Shown here in pieces: positions 36,373 through 47,379 of a DNA stretch of 64,000 nt. A program made the translations under genes and the position numbers. The notes beneath the pieces were generated by a model. That model was not told the origin of the DNA and made no database searches. It saw only the letters and a program-made list of their open reading frames with translations. The stretch comes from Zingiber officinale (Eukaryota; Streptophyta; Magnoliopsida; Zingiberales; Zingiberaceae): NCBI RefSeq assembly GCF_018446385.1, contig NC_055999.1:78879859-78943858 (forward strand). Direction: 5' to 3'. Numbering within the stretch: the first letter of the stretch is position 1; the number at the start of each line of letters is the position of its first letter.

Positions 36373-37799
36373 TACAAGCACACTAGGAATACCTTGTGCA
36401 TGAAAATACTTAGAATGGAGTGAGATGCATAGGGTACTGCCTAGACTTCGGAATGCTTATGTTTGTGCATCAACATAAGTTTGGGTTATAAATACCAACT
36501 CAAATTAATTAAGTTATCCTTTTTGATCAAACTAACTGGATCAATTACTTCACTTGACTAACCAAGTGAATGCTATAATCTTATGGTAAACAACTAATAG
36601 CTAAAGGTTAGACATTTTTTTTTAAGAAAAATAGATGTTTTTTTTATAGATTTTTTCATGCTTGGACTCTAGGATAAAAATCATTTGCTTTCCCCTCAAA
36701 CTAAAAGTATTTAGTTAAAATCTTTAAGGCTCTAATCAAGGGGAAGCTTAAAGTAAAATATTTTTAAATTTATAATTTTTTTTTAAAAATAATTGTTAAT
36801 TTTTACAAGGTTTCTCTATTTAAAATTCTTTTTGATATATGTCAAAAGGGGAGTAAAAGTATGTTTCAAAGTTAAGAATGGTTCAAAGAGTAAAGTTTTT
36901 TTAAAAAAAATTGATATTTCAAAATTGACATTGACATTTCAAAAGATAAGATTTTTAAAACTAGGTTTTCAAAGTTAAGAATTTTCCTTAAGTATATCTT
37001 TGAAAAATAAAAGCTTAAAATTTAGCTAAGTTTTTAAGAAAAATCTCAGTCATTTTCAAAACTTAAAATCTAACTAAGCTTTTAATAAAAAAATTAAGTC
37101 ATTTTCAAAACTTAAAATCTAGCTAAGTTTTTAATGAAAAAGCTAAGTTTTCAAAGTTAAGAATGTTAAGAATGGTAGTAATTTTTTTTTGAAAATTGAT
37201 ATTTCAAAATTGATATTGACATTTCAAAAGCTAAGCTTTTTAAAAGTAAGCTTTCAAATTTAAGCATTTTCCTTAAGTATTTTTGAAAAATAAAAACTTA
37301 AAATCTAGCTAAGTTTTTAATGAAAAAGTTAAGTCATTTTCAAAGCATAAAATTTAGCTAAGTTTTTAATGAAAAAGCTAAGTCATTTTTAAAAGCTTAA
37401 AATATAGCTAAGTTTTTTAAAAGAAAAAGCTAAGTCATTTTTAAAAGCTTAAAATATAGCTAAGTTTTTTAAAAGAAAAAGCTAAGTCATTTTTAAAAAT
37501 TTAAAATAAAGCTAAGTGTTTTAAAGAAACAGCTAAGTCATTTATAAAGCTTAAAATTTAGCTAAGTATTTTTTTCTTAAACTAAGTTTTGCTTCAAAAA
37601 TTAAGAATTTAACTAAGTTTGTTTAGCTAAGAAAGTGCTATATTCTAGGGGGAGCCTAAAATCTCCAACTTAAAAAAATCTCACCCTTTAAAATAGATTT
37701 CATGAATTCTTACTTCTTTACTTGTTCTTAACTTGGTTAAAGTAAGTACTTGCTTAACTTAACGTTGAAGTATGTTGTCATAATAAAAAAGAAAAAAAT
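36373..37799 (+). other. 3' non-coding region of the SIRE-like element
   Basis: 36373-36500 matches 45150-45260 of the 38699 element (gtgagatg.atag...tgcctagactt..gatgcttatg), showing the two elements share this region. From about 36980 to 37640 it is a degenerate tandem of ~50 bp around aaaatttagctaagtttttaatg / aaaagctaagtcatttt. It ends in a purine-rich run before the 3' LTR at 37800. No env-like ORF survives. Confidence 0.75.
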
Positions 37800-38698
37800 T
37801 ATTAGTGCATGGAGCACTAGATAATCAAACCTGTATTTGATAATAGCAAAGAGGTTCAAAGTTAAGATTGTTTTATTATCTAACAAGTATAAATGTGTTT
37901 GCTTGAAAGTCTTAGTGGAGTCTAAGCAGGTGAAAAGTCCTAGCTAAGGTTAGGCAATGAAGTCCTAGTCTGGGGGACTAGGCAAAGTCTTGGCAGGTTA
38001 AGGATGTCGGTCGAAATCCTAGAGTTGAGACCTCTCAGTGAAAATCCTCTCGAACACCAGGTGAAAGATTGGATGGGTCGGGGATCAAACGTCCAGCGGA
38101 AAAGTCCTGAAGTCTCGAATGCTGAGAAAAATTTCAGACAGTCTAGAGGACTGGTCTAACAAAAGGTAAACTCTCCTGAGTAAAGTAGGTGAAGACGTGT
38201 TCCCCGAAGAGGGAACAGTAGGCGTCAGTTCGACCTAGAGTTTCAGCAAAACTCAAAGTCATGACCAGACGGTCCGAAGGTTGTCAAAATTTATTTTTAC
38301 ATGTTATTTGTCTTTTATTCTAACTCTATTTTGTAGGAAACTAACAATTGTACAGGTTCAGATTTTTATCTTGTTTAGCCGACCGAACCTCCAGATCAAT
38401 CGATCGAACCCCAAAGATTAGATCAACTTGCGGCTAAGTTTCGACTAAAGATCGATTGACCAAACGTCGGGTTCAGTCGACCGATCAGTGGATAAGAAGT
38501 GGGTTGATCATGCTTGGTTGATCGGACCAGATAAGCTGAGGAGCAACGGCAGATCGGGCGATTGAACGGTGGGATCAGTCAACTGAATGAAGACTCATCA
38601 GAAACGGCAAAATTTAGACGGGAAGACATACCAATTCAGGCAAGATCGGTCAACCAATCCCCTGGATTGGTCGACCTATCAAAGTCGAGTCAAGCATG

Positions 38699-39782
38699 TG
38701 TTGGTGCGGTTAGCACTAACGGTCTAATTCAGGTTTTGATGAATGACAAATCAGGTTAAGTTACGTTTGTTATGATCTAACACTCTGACTGAGTGTGCAG
38801 ACGAAGTCCAGACAGGTCGCCGGGCTGACCTGATGTCTGGCACGAAGTTCAAGCGGGTCGACGGGCTGACCGGACGCTTGGCGAGAAGTCCAGCTAGGTC
38901 GACGGGCTGACCGGATAGCTGGCGAGAAGTCCAAGCGAGTCGACGGGCTGACCGGATGCTTGGCGAGAAGTCCAGACGAGTCGAAGGGCTGACCGGACGT
39001 CTAGCAGGTAAGTAAGGTAAGTCACTGGAGGGGAGTGACTGTGAGGACGCGTTCCCGGGAAGGGAACATTAGGCGTCGATCCAGCTTAGATCCATTTCGG
39101 ATATCTAAGTCGAGATCATGATTAGATTCCGGTCTCGGAAAGATGGAATCTAAGTCATACTCTTTTTTGCTTATCTATATAACTGTGCTAACAAACTATT
39201 TTGCAGGGCATACTTATTATTTGCCTCCGGACTAACGTTTGTCTTGTAGGACGGATTCTGCGGGAAAACAGGGTCCGAGCGCCCGGGAGGCAAATTTCAT
39301 CCAAACTCGCGCGTCGCCACGTGGAGCTTGCTGGTTGGACCTGCCACGTCCCACCAGGGCGCTCGGAAGGGATCCGGGGCGCCCCGAGCCTCATATAAAA
39401 GGAGGGTCAGAGGGGAGCTTCAAAACAACAACTGAAAGAAAGTCTTCTACTGCTTGCTCTGCTGCTCTGCACTCCTACGACGCTAACAAAGCTCCGACAA
39501 CACGCTCCTTCTCTTTTTAGTTAAATTCTTGTCGGTATTTGCTTTATTTCCATTAGCATTCCTGTACTTTAATTTGTAACAATTTTTGAACTGCTAGTGA
39601 TTGCCCACCGAAAGCACCCTTGTGTGCGGGCCTTGGAGTAGGAGCCGACACAGGCTCCGAACCAAGTAAAACTAGCTTGTGTTAGCATTGTCCTTTTATT
39701 TCCGCTGCGCATAACCTTTTCCGAACGATTTTGTTTATCGATATTCACCCCCCCCCCTTCTATCGAATCTCACGGACCAACA
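38699..39782 (+). repeat. 5' LTR with promoter
   Basis: 1,084 bp, TGTTGG...CCAACA. Order: five 41-bp word-echo units (38803-39007); gcgcccgg / cggggcgccccg palindromes (39268-39385); TATA box tataaaa (39394-39400) within catataaaagga; the GGAGCC-6nt-GGCTCC hairpin (39641-39658); ttccgctgcg; a C-rich end. Confidence 0.95.
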
Positions 39783-39784
39783 AG

Positions 39785-39796
39785 TGGTATCAGAGC
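39785..39796 (+). promoter_or_regulatory. Primer binding site, initiator-Met tRNA
   Basis: tggtatcagagc, two bases after the 5' LTR. Confidence 0.95.
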
Positions 39797-40045
39797 AGGT
39801 ACCGCTCTGATTTAGTGTAACCACCAATCAGACAAGAGGGGATTTCTTTTTAATTTTTTTTCTTTCTTCGGATTTCATTTTTTTCGTAAAATTCCAAACT
39901 AGTATAAATACCTTTTTGGAAATTTCTTTCCGTCGTAAATACATCTAAATTGGTGCAATACCAATTTAGCTATTTTTTCCCGCACTACTAATCCAAGATT
40001 AAGTCTTGGAACCTCTCTATTTGTTTTTATTGTGCAGATCAAAAA

Positions 40046-41544
40046 ATGTCCCAATTGGAAGGCTTCAGCACAGTACGTCCTCCCCTATTCAATGGGGATG
40101 ACTTCTCGTACTGGAAGAAAAGAATGGAAATCTACCTAAAGACGGATTACGATCAATGGTTCAGCGTCATAAAAGCCTATCGAGCGCCAATCGACAACTC
40201 CGGAAATTCACTAGACCCGGAACAGTGGACTCCGAACATGAGAAAGAAGGCATCAACAGAGAACAAGCGATTAACACACTACACTGTGGATGAACAAGGG
40301 AAGAGCTGAACCGGGTCGGACCACATCAGAATGCAAAAGGGCCGTGGGACAAATTGATCGAGCTGCACGAAGGAACCAGCGACGCCAAGGTAACGAAAAG
40401 GGATTTACTATTAAATAGAATATTTAATATAAAAATGCAGGAAGGAGAAACGGCGAGTCAGCTACACGCGAGGATCAAGGACATCCTCAACGAACTCCAC
40501 GCGATAGGCCACCAGATGGAAAATAGGGATTTGATAAGGTACGCCCTAAACGCCTTTCCGCGTAATTCCTTGTGGGCATCCATCGTGGATGCCTACAAAA
40601 TTTCTAAAAATTTATCAAAATTAAAACTAGATGAACTCTTATGTGAATTAGAACTGCATGAGAAAACTAATGCCGGGGTCGAGAAAGGTGTAGCCTTATT
40701 TGCAAGTTCCTCAAAAGAAAAGAAGAACAAGACTGAACTTGAAGAAAACTCTGATCAGAATTCTGAAGACGAAGAACACCTGATGAACCTGGTAAGGAAG
40801 ATGTTCACCAGGAGAAAAAGGAGCTTCAGCAAAAAGGACATTCAGAAGATCAACTCTCCAATCGATTCAAGGAGCGTGACGTGCTTCGGTTGCAACAAAA
40901 AGGGCCACTACAAGAACGAGTGCCCGAAACTGAAGAACGACAAACCAAAGCTAACCAAAAAGAAGGCGCTCAAAGCAACATGGGACAACACTTCCTCGGA
41001 CAAATCGGAAGCCGAAGAACAAAAGAACCAGAGTTACCTCGCGCTGATGGCCCGCGAAGAAGGATCGGAGGATGAATTGGAAGACGGGTCCGAACCCGAA
41101 TCGAGCCACGACTCCGTACTCGTTTCCGAAGGTTCCGAAGAGGTATGCCGAAATCTAAACAGAAAATTTTTTAAAATTATTTCCTGCTTAAACAATAAAT
41201 TAGTAAAAATAGAAAATAAAAATAAATCACTCCTTGAGGAAAATCAAGACCTCAAGGAACAAATCAAAAACTCAAGTCCAACTCAAGATCTAACACTTGA
41301 GAAGGAGAATCTGACACTAAAAATAGAAATTAATAATCTAAAGGAAATACTAGAAAAATTCACAACGAGGTCCAAAAACTTAGATTTAATTTTAAACAAT
41401 CAAAAAGAAAGTTACAACAAAACTGGACTTGGTTACAAATCAAGTTCAACTAAAACCTTTAAATCATTAATAACCCAACACAAACCAACACGTAAAGCTT
41501 GGGTTCCGAAAGCATGTCTCACCACGAAAGTAGGACTTAACTAA
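40046..41544 (+). pseudogene. SIRE-like copia gag with one internal lesion
   Basis: ATG at 40046: MSQLEGFSTVRPPLFNGDDF, then SYWKKRMEIYLKTDYDQW, ending early at 40309. The gag frame resumes from about 40312 and stays open to 41544: LIELHEGTSDAKVTKRDLL, RYALNAFPRNSLWASIVDAY, zinc knuckle CFGCNKKGHYKNECP (Cys/His residues intact), an acidic SEGSEEV segment, a long coiled coil (KNKSLLEENQDLKEQ and onward) and a C-terminal KAWVPKACL. Compared with the gag at 33828-35235, residues around the junction at 40300 look deleted. About 500 residues if the break is ignored. Confidence 0.85.
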
Positions 41545-42245
41545 TTCTACATACCTAAAGAAAAAATATACTATATAAATTCAAATAAACCAAAACCAAA
41601 ATACAAACCTAAATCAAACAACTCAAAATCTAAAACCCACCAAAAATTAGACTATCACCAAGTTAATTATAATTATAAAAGAAATAGACATAAAGCAAAG
41701 AACAAAAATTAAATTAATGGTCATTAATTCAGGGGGAGGCTCCAGAATAGCTGGCACCTCCAAAACTAACCTACCCGGCAGGGTAACCCCAACCATCCTA
41801 CCCGACAGGGTAATTAGGACTAGTTAAAGAGGGTTCAAGTTTAACTTGAAAAATGGTACTGACGAAGTTTTGGATGATAGTACATTAGGGAAGCTTAGTC
41901 TATGCATGTCTAGGAAGATATGACTTCGACCTGGTGCATCTGGCTAAGTGGAATTGACCGAAGCTACCCTTGATGAATCCTAACCAGTTAGACCAAGGTT
42001 TTGTACTAAGTCTAGTGGATAGGACTATTTGGAAAACCTCGAAGGCATGGTTACTTTAATGATGTCCGAGTGACTCACCATAACCCAGAAGTTTATCCAA
42101 AAAACGCCTATTTGTTGAACCCAAAGCTAAACCTGAATCTAACACAAGTTAAAAACAAACCCTAAAGTTCAACCAAATTCATCTCACAAAATTATAGGAT
42201 TCCCTGATTGACAACATAGATCGGGTGAGATGACTAAGAAATTAA
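41545..42245 (+). other. Spacer after gag
   Basis: Starts with a decayed continuation of gag, then ggggaggctccagaatagctgg, two copies of accc(g)gacagggtaa, and a stretch (42110-42240) resembling 30440-30560 of the SIRE-like element. No ORF. Confidence 0.6.
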
Positions 42246-43215
42246 AATTAAAATAAAATAAAATTATTTTAAAAATTAAACTTAAATTTTTTTAAAAACT
42301 TAAAAATTATTTTAAAAATTAAACTTAAATTTTTTTAACTTAAAAATTATTTTAAAAATTAAACTTAAATTTTTTTTACTTAAAAATTTGTTTTCAAAAT
42401 TAAACTTAAATTTTTTTAACTTAAAAATTATTTTAAAAATTAAACTTAAATTTTTTTTACTTAAAAATTTATTTTAAAAATTAAACTTAAATTTTTTTAA
42501 CTTAAAAATTATTTTCAAAATTAAACTTAAATTTTTTTAACTTAAAAAATTATTTTCAAAATTAAACTTAAATTTTTTTTACTTAAAAATTTATTTTAAA
42601 AATTAAACTTAAAATTTTTAACTTAAAAATTATTTTAAAATTAAACTTAAATTTTTTTTAACTTAAAAATTATTTTAAAAATTAAACTTAATTTTTTTTA
42701 ACTTAAAATTTATTTTAAAAATTAAACTTAATTTTTTTAAAAAATTAAACTTAAATTTTTTTTAACTTAAAAATTATTTTAAAATTTTAACTTAAATTTT
42801 TTTAACTTAAAATTTTATTTTAAAAATTAAACTTAATTTTTTTTTAACTTAAAAATTAAACTTAAATTTATTTTAACTTAAAAATTATTTTAAAAATTAA
42901 ACTTAAATTTTTTTAACTTAAAAATTTATTTTAAAAATTAAACTTAATTTTTTTAACTTAAAAATTTATTTTAAAAATTAAACTTAAATTTTTTTAACTT
43001 AAAAATTATTTTAAAAATTAAACATAATTTTTTTTTAAATTAAACTTAATTTTTTTTAACTTAAAAATTTATTTTAAAAATTAAACTTAAATTTCTTTTA
43101 ACTTAAAAATTTATTTTAAAATTAAACTTAAATTTTTTTAACTTAAAAATATTTTAAAATTATACTTAAATTTTTTTAACTTAAAATTTTATTTTAAAAA
43201 TTAAACTTAATTTTT
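42246..43215. repeat. AT-rich tandem array, ~41-bp unit, ~23 copies
   Basis: Unit is approximately aaacttaaatttttttaactt plus aaaaattattttaaaaatt. Repeat starts at about 42277, 42318, 42359, 42399, 42440 and so on, with small indels and T-run length changes. Almost pure A/T, no coding. It separates gag from the second ORF's promoter. Confidence 0.92.
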
Positions 43216-43245
43216 TTTTTTTTTACAAAAAAAAATGGAGTCAAA

Positions 43246-43440
43246 AACCAGGGGCGGGCGCCCCCGGCATACGACCCGGGGCGCCCGGAGGGGATCCGAG
43301 CGCCCCGCCCCACTTAACCCCGGGCGCTCGGAACAGGTCCGGGCGCCCGGACTCCCCTATATATAGGGGGCAGGGCGCCCCATCCCTTTGCACCTCCAAG
43401 CTTTCCTTCAAAGCTTTCTCCAAGCTTTATTGCGAAAGCA
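43246..43440 (+). promoter_or_regulatory. Internal GC-palindrome/TATA promoter of the second ORF
   Basis: A sharp switch from the AT-only array to GC-rich DNA holding gggcgcccccgg, ggggcgcccgg, gggcgctcgg and gggcgcccgg, then TATA (ctatatatagg, 43358-43366) and a pyrimidine-rich leader with three aagctt pieces. The layout matches the U3 region of this element's own LTR (gcgcccgg palindromes, then TATA). Inferred to drive the ORF starting at 43526. Confidence 0.6.
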
Positions 43441-43525
43441 TTCAAAATTAAAATTTTCTCTCGTTCTGCGGTTAATACACACTCGCGAATCAACCGAGGT
43501 CGTCAGTTCTAAATTTGTTTTAGCA

Positions 43526-44724
43526 ATGGCTCTTCGGTAAAACTCTTGTCTTCTATTTAAAGGTTATTATTGTCTGTTTATTTTTCGTTAATTAGTATTA
43601 TTTTATTTAGGAAACGTTCTAAATCTGGTACTGGGCCCTCTACTCCCAGTATTGATCCTAGGTTTCCCACTGATGAGCTTAGGATTAAGTTTGAGTCAAC
43701 CATCTACATGGCCATTAGGACCAAATGTATAGATAAAGCGTTCTTTTTATGCTCTTGCATTCCAGCTATGGAGACCATCAACCACTACAACCTTCAGAAC
43801 CTTGTTGAATGTACTAGCTCAGTAAACATTAGCCTGTGTGCAGAATTTTATAACAACCTAGTAAAAATAGATGACTTTACTTATACTACTAGGGCAGCTG
43901 GGACTGATATCACGTTGTCCCCCACTGCCATCCGAGAGTTTTTGGAGTTACGAGAGTCTACCTGTCTCTTTCAGTGCTATCCTCCCAGGGACCTACCCTT
44001 TGGAGATCCCTACTCGCACATCACTCTTGATACAATTTATTCGTATTTTTTCGGGGGCGAGCGAGTACCCACAGTGGCCCAGTTTAGGTCAGTTACCCTT
44101 CGAGTCCAGGACTACGTCCTGTATAGGGTCTTAGTCTTTTGCATTCTACCTCTGAGCACTCGCGACATTGCGATAATGCGCCCATTCCACTCCTTTCTCC
44201 TCTATGCTCTGTGTCATAGGCTAGATATTGACATTAGCCTGCATATCTTTTCCACTATCATTTACTCGGCCGGATATGTGACGAGTGGGCGAGTTCATAT
44301 GCCCTACTGTCACATTCTGACAGCATATATGTCATCTTTGGGCATTGATGTTACCATAGGTGATATCCTCTATATGACCGAGTTTGACATTATAGTAGCT
44401 AGGAACTTTTCCCTAGCTAGTATTCATATAGATGATGAGGGCATCATGACCTGGCAGAGGGAGGCACAACACCAGCCTGACCCAGACGCACAGCAGGAGG
44501 AGGCCGATGAGTTCTTTCTCACACTCTTTCCTGACGAGGCTGCTCCTACCCCAGCACCAGCTCAAGCCCCACGTCCCGCTCCTCGCACTCTAGCCGATCG
44601 AGTATCAGGGCTAGAGAGAGCCATGTCGAGCCTCCAGCACGAGTCCTCCGAGTTCCACCGAGATATACGACGAGAGATCTCAGATCTTCGACGAGAGGTG
44701 CGACAGGAGGTCTCTGATTTATGA
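43526..44724 (+). CDS. Retroelement-borne second ORF, plant transposon-protein-like, one intron
   Basis: Start ATG at 43526; exon 1 is only 11 nt (43526-43536), a GT-AG intron of 74 bp follows (43537-43610), and exon 2 runs to TGA at 44722-44724. The spliced product is 374 aa starting MALRKRSKSGTG. Residues about 20-290 look like the putative plant transposon protein domain found in many plant retroelements (FYNNLV, GTDITLSPTAIREFLEL, MPYCHILTAYMSSLGID). Next comes an acidic/Pro-rich linker (DEAAPTPAPAQAPRPAP) and a heptad-like C-terminus with repeated R-E-(I/V)-x-D-L-R. The TGA sits where the repeat calls for CGA; the frame continues open to TAG at 44851-44853, so a single CpG C-to-T change probably cost ~42 residues. 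Function unknown. The intron is predicted from phase and consensus only. Confidence 0.65.
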
Positions 44725-44853
44725 CGAGATGTGCGGCAGGAGATCTCCGACCTACGATGGGATATACGAGAGGACGACCGGGCTTGTCACACCGAGATAT
44801 TGGCACTCCTTCGGTCGATGGGTTCCGGACCACCTCCGTCATCATCTCAGTAG

Positions 44854-46279
44854 TCATGATTATTATGTAGCATTGTTATGAAACTATTACAACTGTTTGT
44901 AGTACATATTATTCTACTAATTTTCCTTTTCAAATCTGAGTGGTCATACTATACTTTAATAGATTAGGATTTTCAAAATTCAAAATTTCTTTCAAATTGA
45001 CTGTTTTAAATTCTAGGTTAAATTTTGCTTTCATTTGTTTTAAAAAAAAAAAACCTTCCAACTTTTAGAATTTCAAAATAACTTTAGCCTTAGACTAGAA
45101 AAATCCTCTTAGAAATCATGTACCCCCAGGACTAGTATTTGAGCATCTCACCAACACCCTAGGATTACCTTGCTTGTGATTGACAAACCTTAGAAAGGGG
45201 TGAGATGTATAGGTCAATTGCCTGGACTTAAGATGCTTATGTCAGTGCATCGATATAAGTCTGGGCGTTAAATACAAAACCTACATTAATCAAGTTAAGT
45301 TATTTCAGTTTAGTCAACCACTAACTGATCACATTAAACTTAACTTGACTAACCAAGTGAAAACTGCCATCTTCTGATAGTCAGTAAGTAACTAATTGGT
45401 TAGACAACTATTTTAGATGTCAGGTTCAGGGGGAGGATTAATTAGTCTCACATTTATTTCTCCTTTACTATAATTAAAAAAAATACTTTCTTAATAAATA
45501 CTTTAAATCTATTTAACTAATCTGACTCATCTTAGTAAAATCTAATAAACTTGGTTTTGAATATATTACTTTTGCAAAATTAGCTTTATAAAACTTATGT
45601 TTAAAAAGGTGTTTTAACTTTACTAGCTCAACTTGAAAATTTCAAGAATTGGATCTAGCTTTAAAGTTTGATTTGAAAATTAAACTTCACCTCATTTTGA
45701 AAATCTGGATTTTACAAACTTAGACTTGAAAAATAAATTTTAATTAGTTTTTAAAAACTAAATTTAGATTTAGTTTTAACTCAGTTTTGAAAAATCGAGT
45801 TAGATCTGGAAACTTATGCTTAAGTTTTTTTTTACTTGCCTCTAAAAAATAAGTTTTTTTAACTGATTTTTAAAACTGATTTTGAAAATTTTAAACCTTG
45901 AAATTTTGGTCTTAAAAACTCATGTTTATTTTGAAAATTCAAACTTGGATACTTATGAACTAGCTTTTTACTCTTTGAGTTTGCAAATCCATTTAATATT
46001 GAAAAAATTATTTTTACTCAAAATATACTAAGTTATTTTTCAAAAGTTAAGAAACAAAGCTAAATTACTCCCCCAAGTTAACCTAACATAATTTCCTACA
46101 GTTTTTATACATTCTGTATTGTTGAATGGTTAATTTGTCTTCCTTATTTGATGAATGCCAAAGGGGGAGGGATATGTGGTTAAGTTAGAAAAACTAACTT
46201 AAACCTCATACTAGAACAAAATGTTTAAACTCTTTTATTCGCACATTTTTTTACTAACTTAACCAGGTTGTCATTCCAT
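44854..46279 (+). other. 3' spacer of the element
   Basis: AT-rich, no ORF. 45141-45260 matches 36360-36500 of the SIRE-like element, so this part is inherited from that lineage. Confidence 0.65.
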
Positions 46280-46280
46280 C

Positions 46281-46294
46281 AAAAAGGGGGAGAT
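46281..46294 (+). promoter_or_regulatory. Polypurine tract
   Basis: aaaaagggggagat immediately before the 3' LTR. Confidence 0.93.
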
Positions 46295-47379
46295 TGTTGG
46301 TGTAGTTAGCACTAACGGTCTAACTCAGGTTTTGATGAATGAAAAATCAGGTTAAGTTAGGTTTGTTATGATCTAACACTCTGACCGAGTGTGCAGACGA
46401 AGTCCAGACAGGTCGACGGGTTGACCGGATGTCTGGCACGAAGTCCAAGCGGGTCGACGGGCTGACCGGACGCTTGGCGAGAAGTCCAGCTAGGTCGATG
46501 GGCTGACCGGATAGCTGGCGAGAAGTCCAAGTGGGTCGACGGGCTGACCGGACGCTTGGCGAGAAGTCCAGACGGGTCGAAGGGCTGACCGGACATCTGG
46601 CAGGTAAGTAAGGTAAGTCACTAGAGGGGAGTGACTGTGAGGACGCGTTCCCGGGAAGGGAACATTAGGCGTCGATCCGGCTTAGATCCATTTCGGATAT
46701 CTAAGTTGAGATCGTGACTAGATTCCGGTCTCGGAAAGACGGAATCTAAGTCATATTCTTTTTTGTTTATCTATATAACTATGCTAACAAACTATTTTGC
46801 AGGGTATACTTATTATTTACCTCTGGACTAACGTTTGTCTTGCAGGACGGATTCTGTGGGAAAATAGGGTCCGGGCGCCCGGGAGGCAAATTTCATCCAA
46901 ACTCGCGCGTCGTCACGTGGAGCTTGCTAGTTGGACCTGCCACGTCCCACCAGGGCGCCCGGAAGGGATCCGGGGCGCCCCGAGCCTCATATAAAAGGAG
47001 GGTCAGAGGGGAGCTTCAAAACAACAACTGAAAGAAAGTCTTCTACTGCTTGCTCTGCTGCTCTGCGCTCCTACGACGCTAACAAAGCTCCGACAACACG
47101 CTCCTTCTCTTTTTACTTAAATTCTTGTCGATATTTGCTTTATTTCCATTAGCATTCCTGTACTTTAATTTATAACAATTTGCGAACTGCTAGTGATTGC
47201 CCACCGAAAGTACCCTTGTGTGCGAGCCTTGGAGTAGGAGTCGACACAAGCTCCGAACCAAGTAAAACCAGCTTGTGTTAGCATTGTCCTTTTATTTCCG
47301 CCGCGCATAACCTTTCCCGAACGATTTTGTTTATCGATATTCACCCCCCCCCCCCTCTATCAAATCTCACGGTCCAACA
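46295..47379 (+). repeat. 3' LTR
   Basis: 1,085 bp, same features as the 5' LTR: word-echo units 46399-46603, palindromes 46874-46982, TATA 46990-46996, hairpin near 47229-47252 (here with one arm base changed), C-rich end. Confidence 0.95.

Larger units (their letters stand above)
38699..47379 (+). mobile_element. Non-autonomous LTR element with gag and a spliced second ORF, TSD gcatg
   Basis: 8,681 bp: 5' LTR 38699-39782, PBS, gag (40046-41544), spacer, AT-rich array (42246-43215), internal promoter-like block (43246-43440), second ORF (43526-44724), spacer, PPT, 3' LTR 46295-47379. Target duplication gcatg at 38694-38698 and 47380-47384 is exact. No protease, integrase, reverse transcriptase or RNase H anywhere. 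Its gag and 3' spacer are SIRE-like. The two LTRs differ only at scattered sites and by 1 bp in length, so insertion was fairly recent. Confidence 0.93.
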
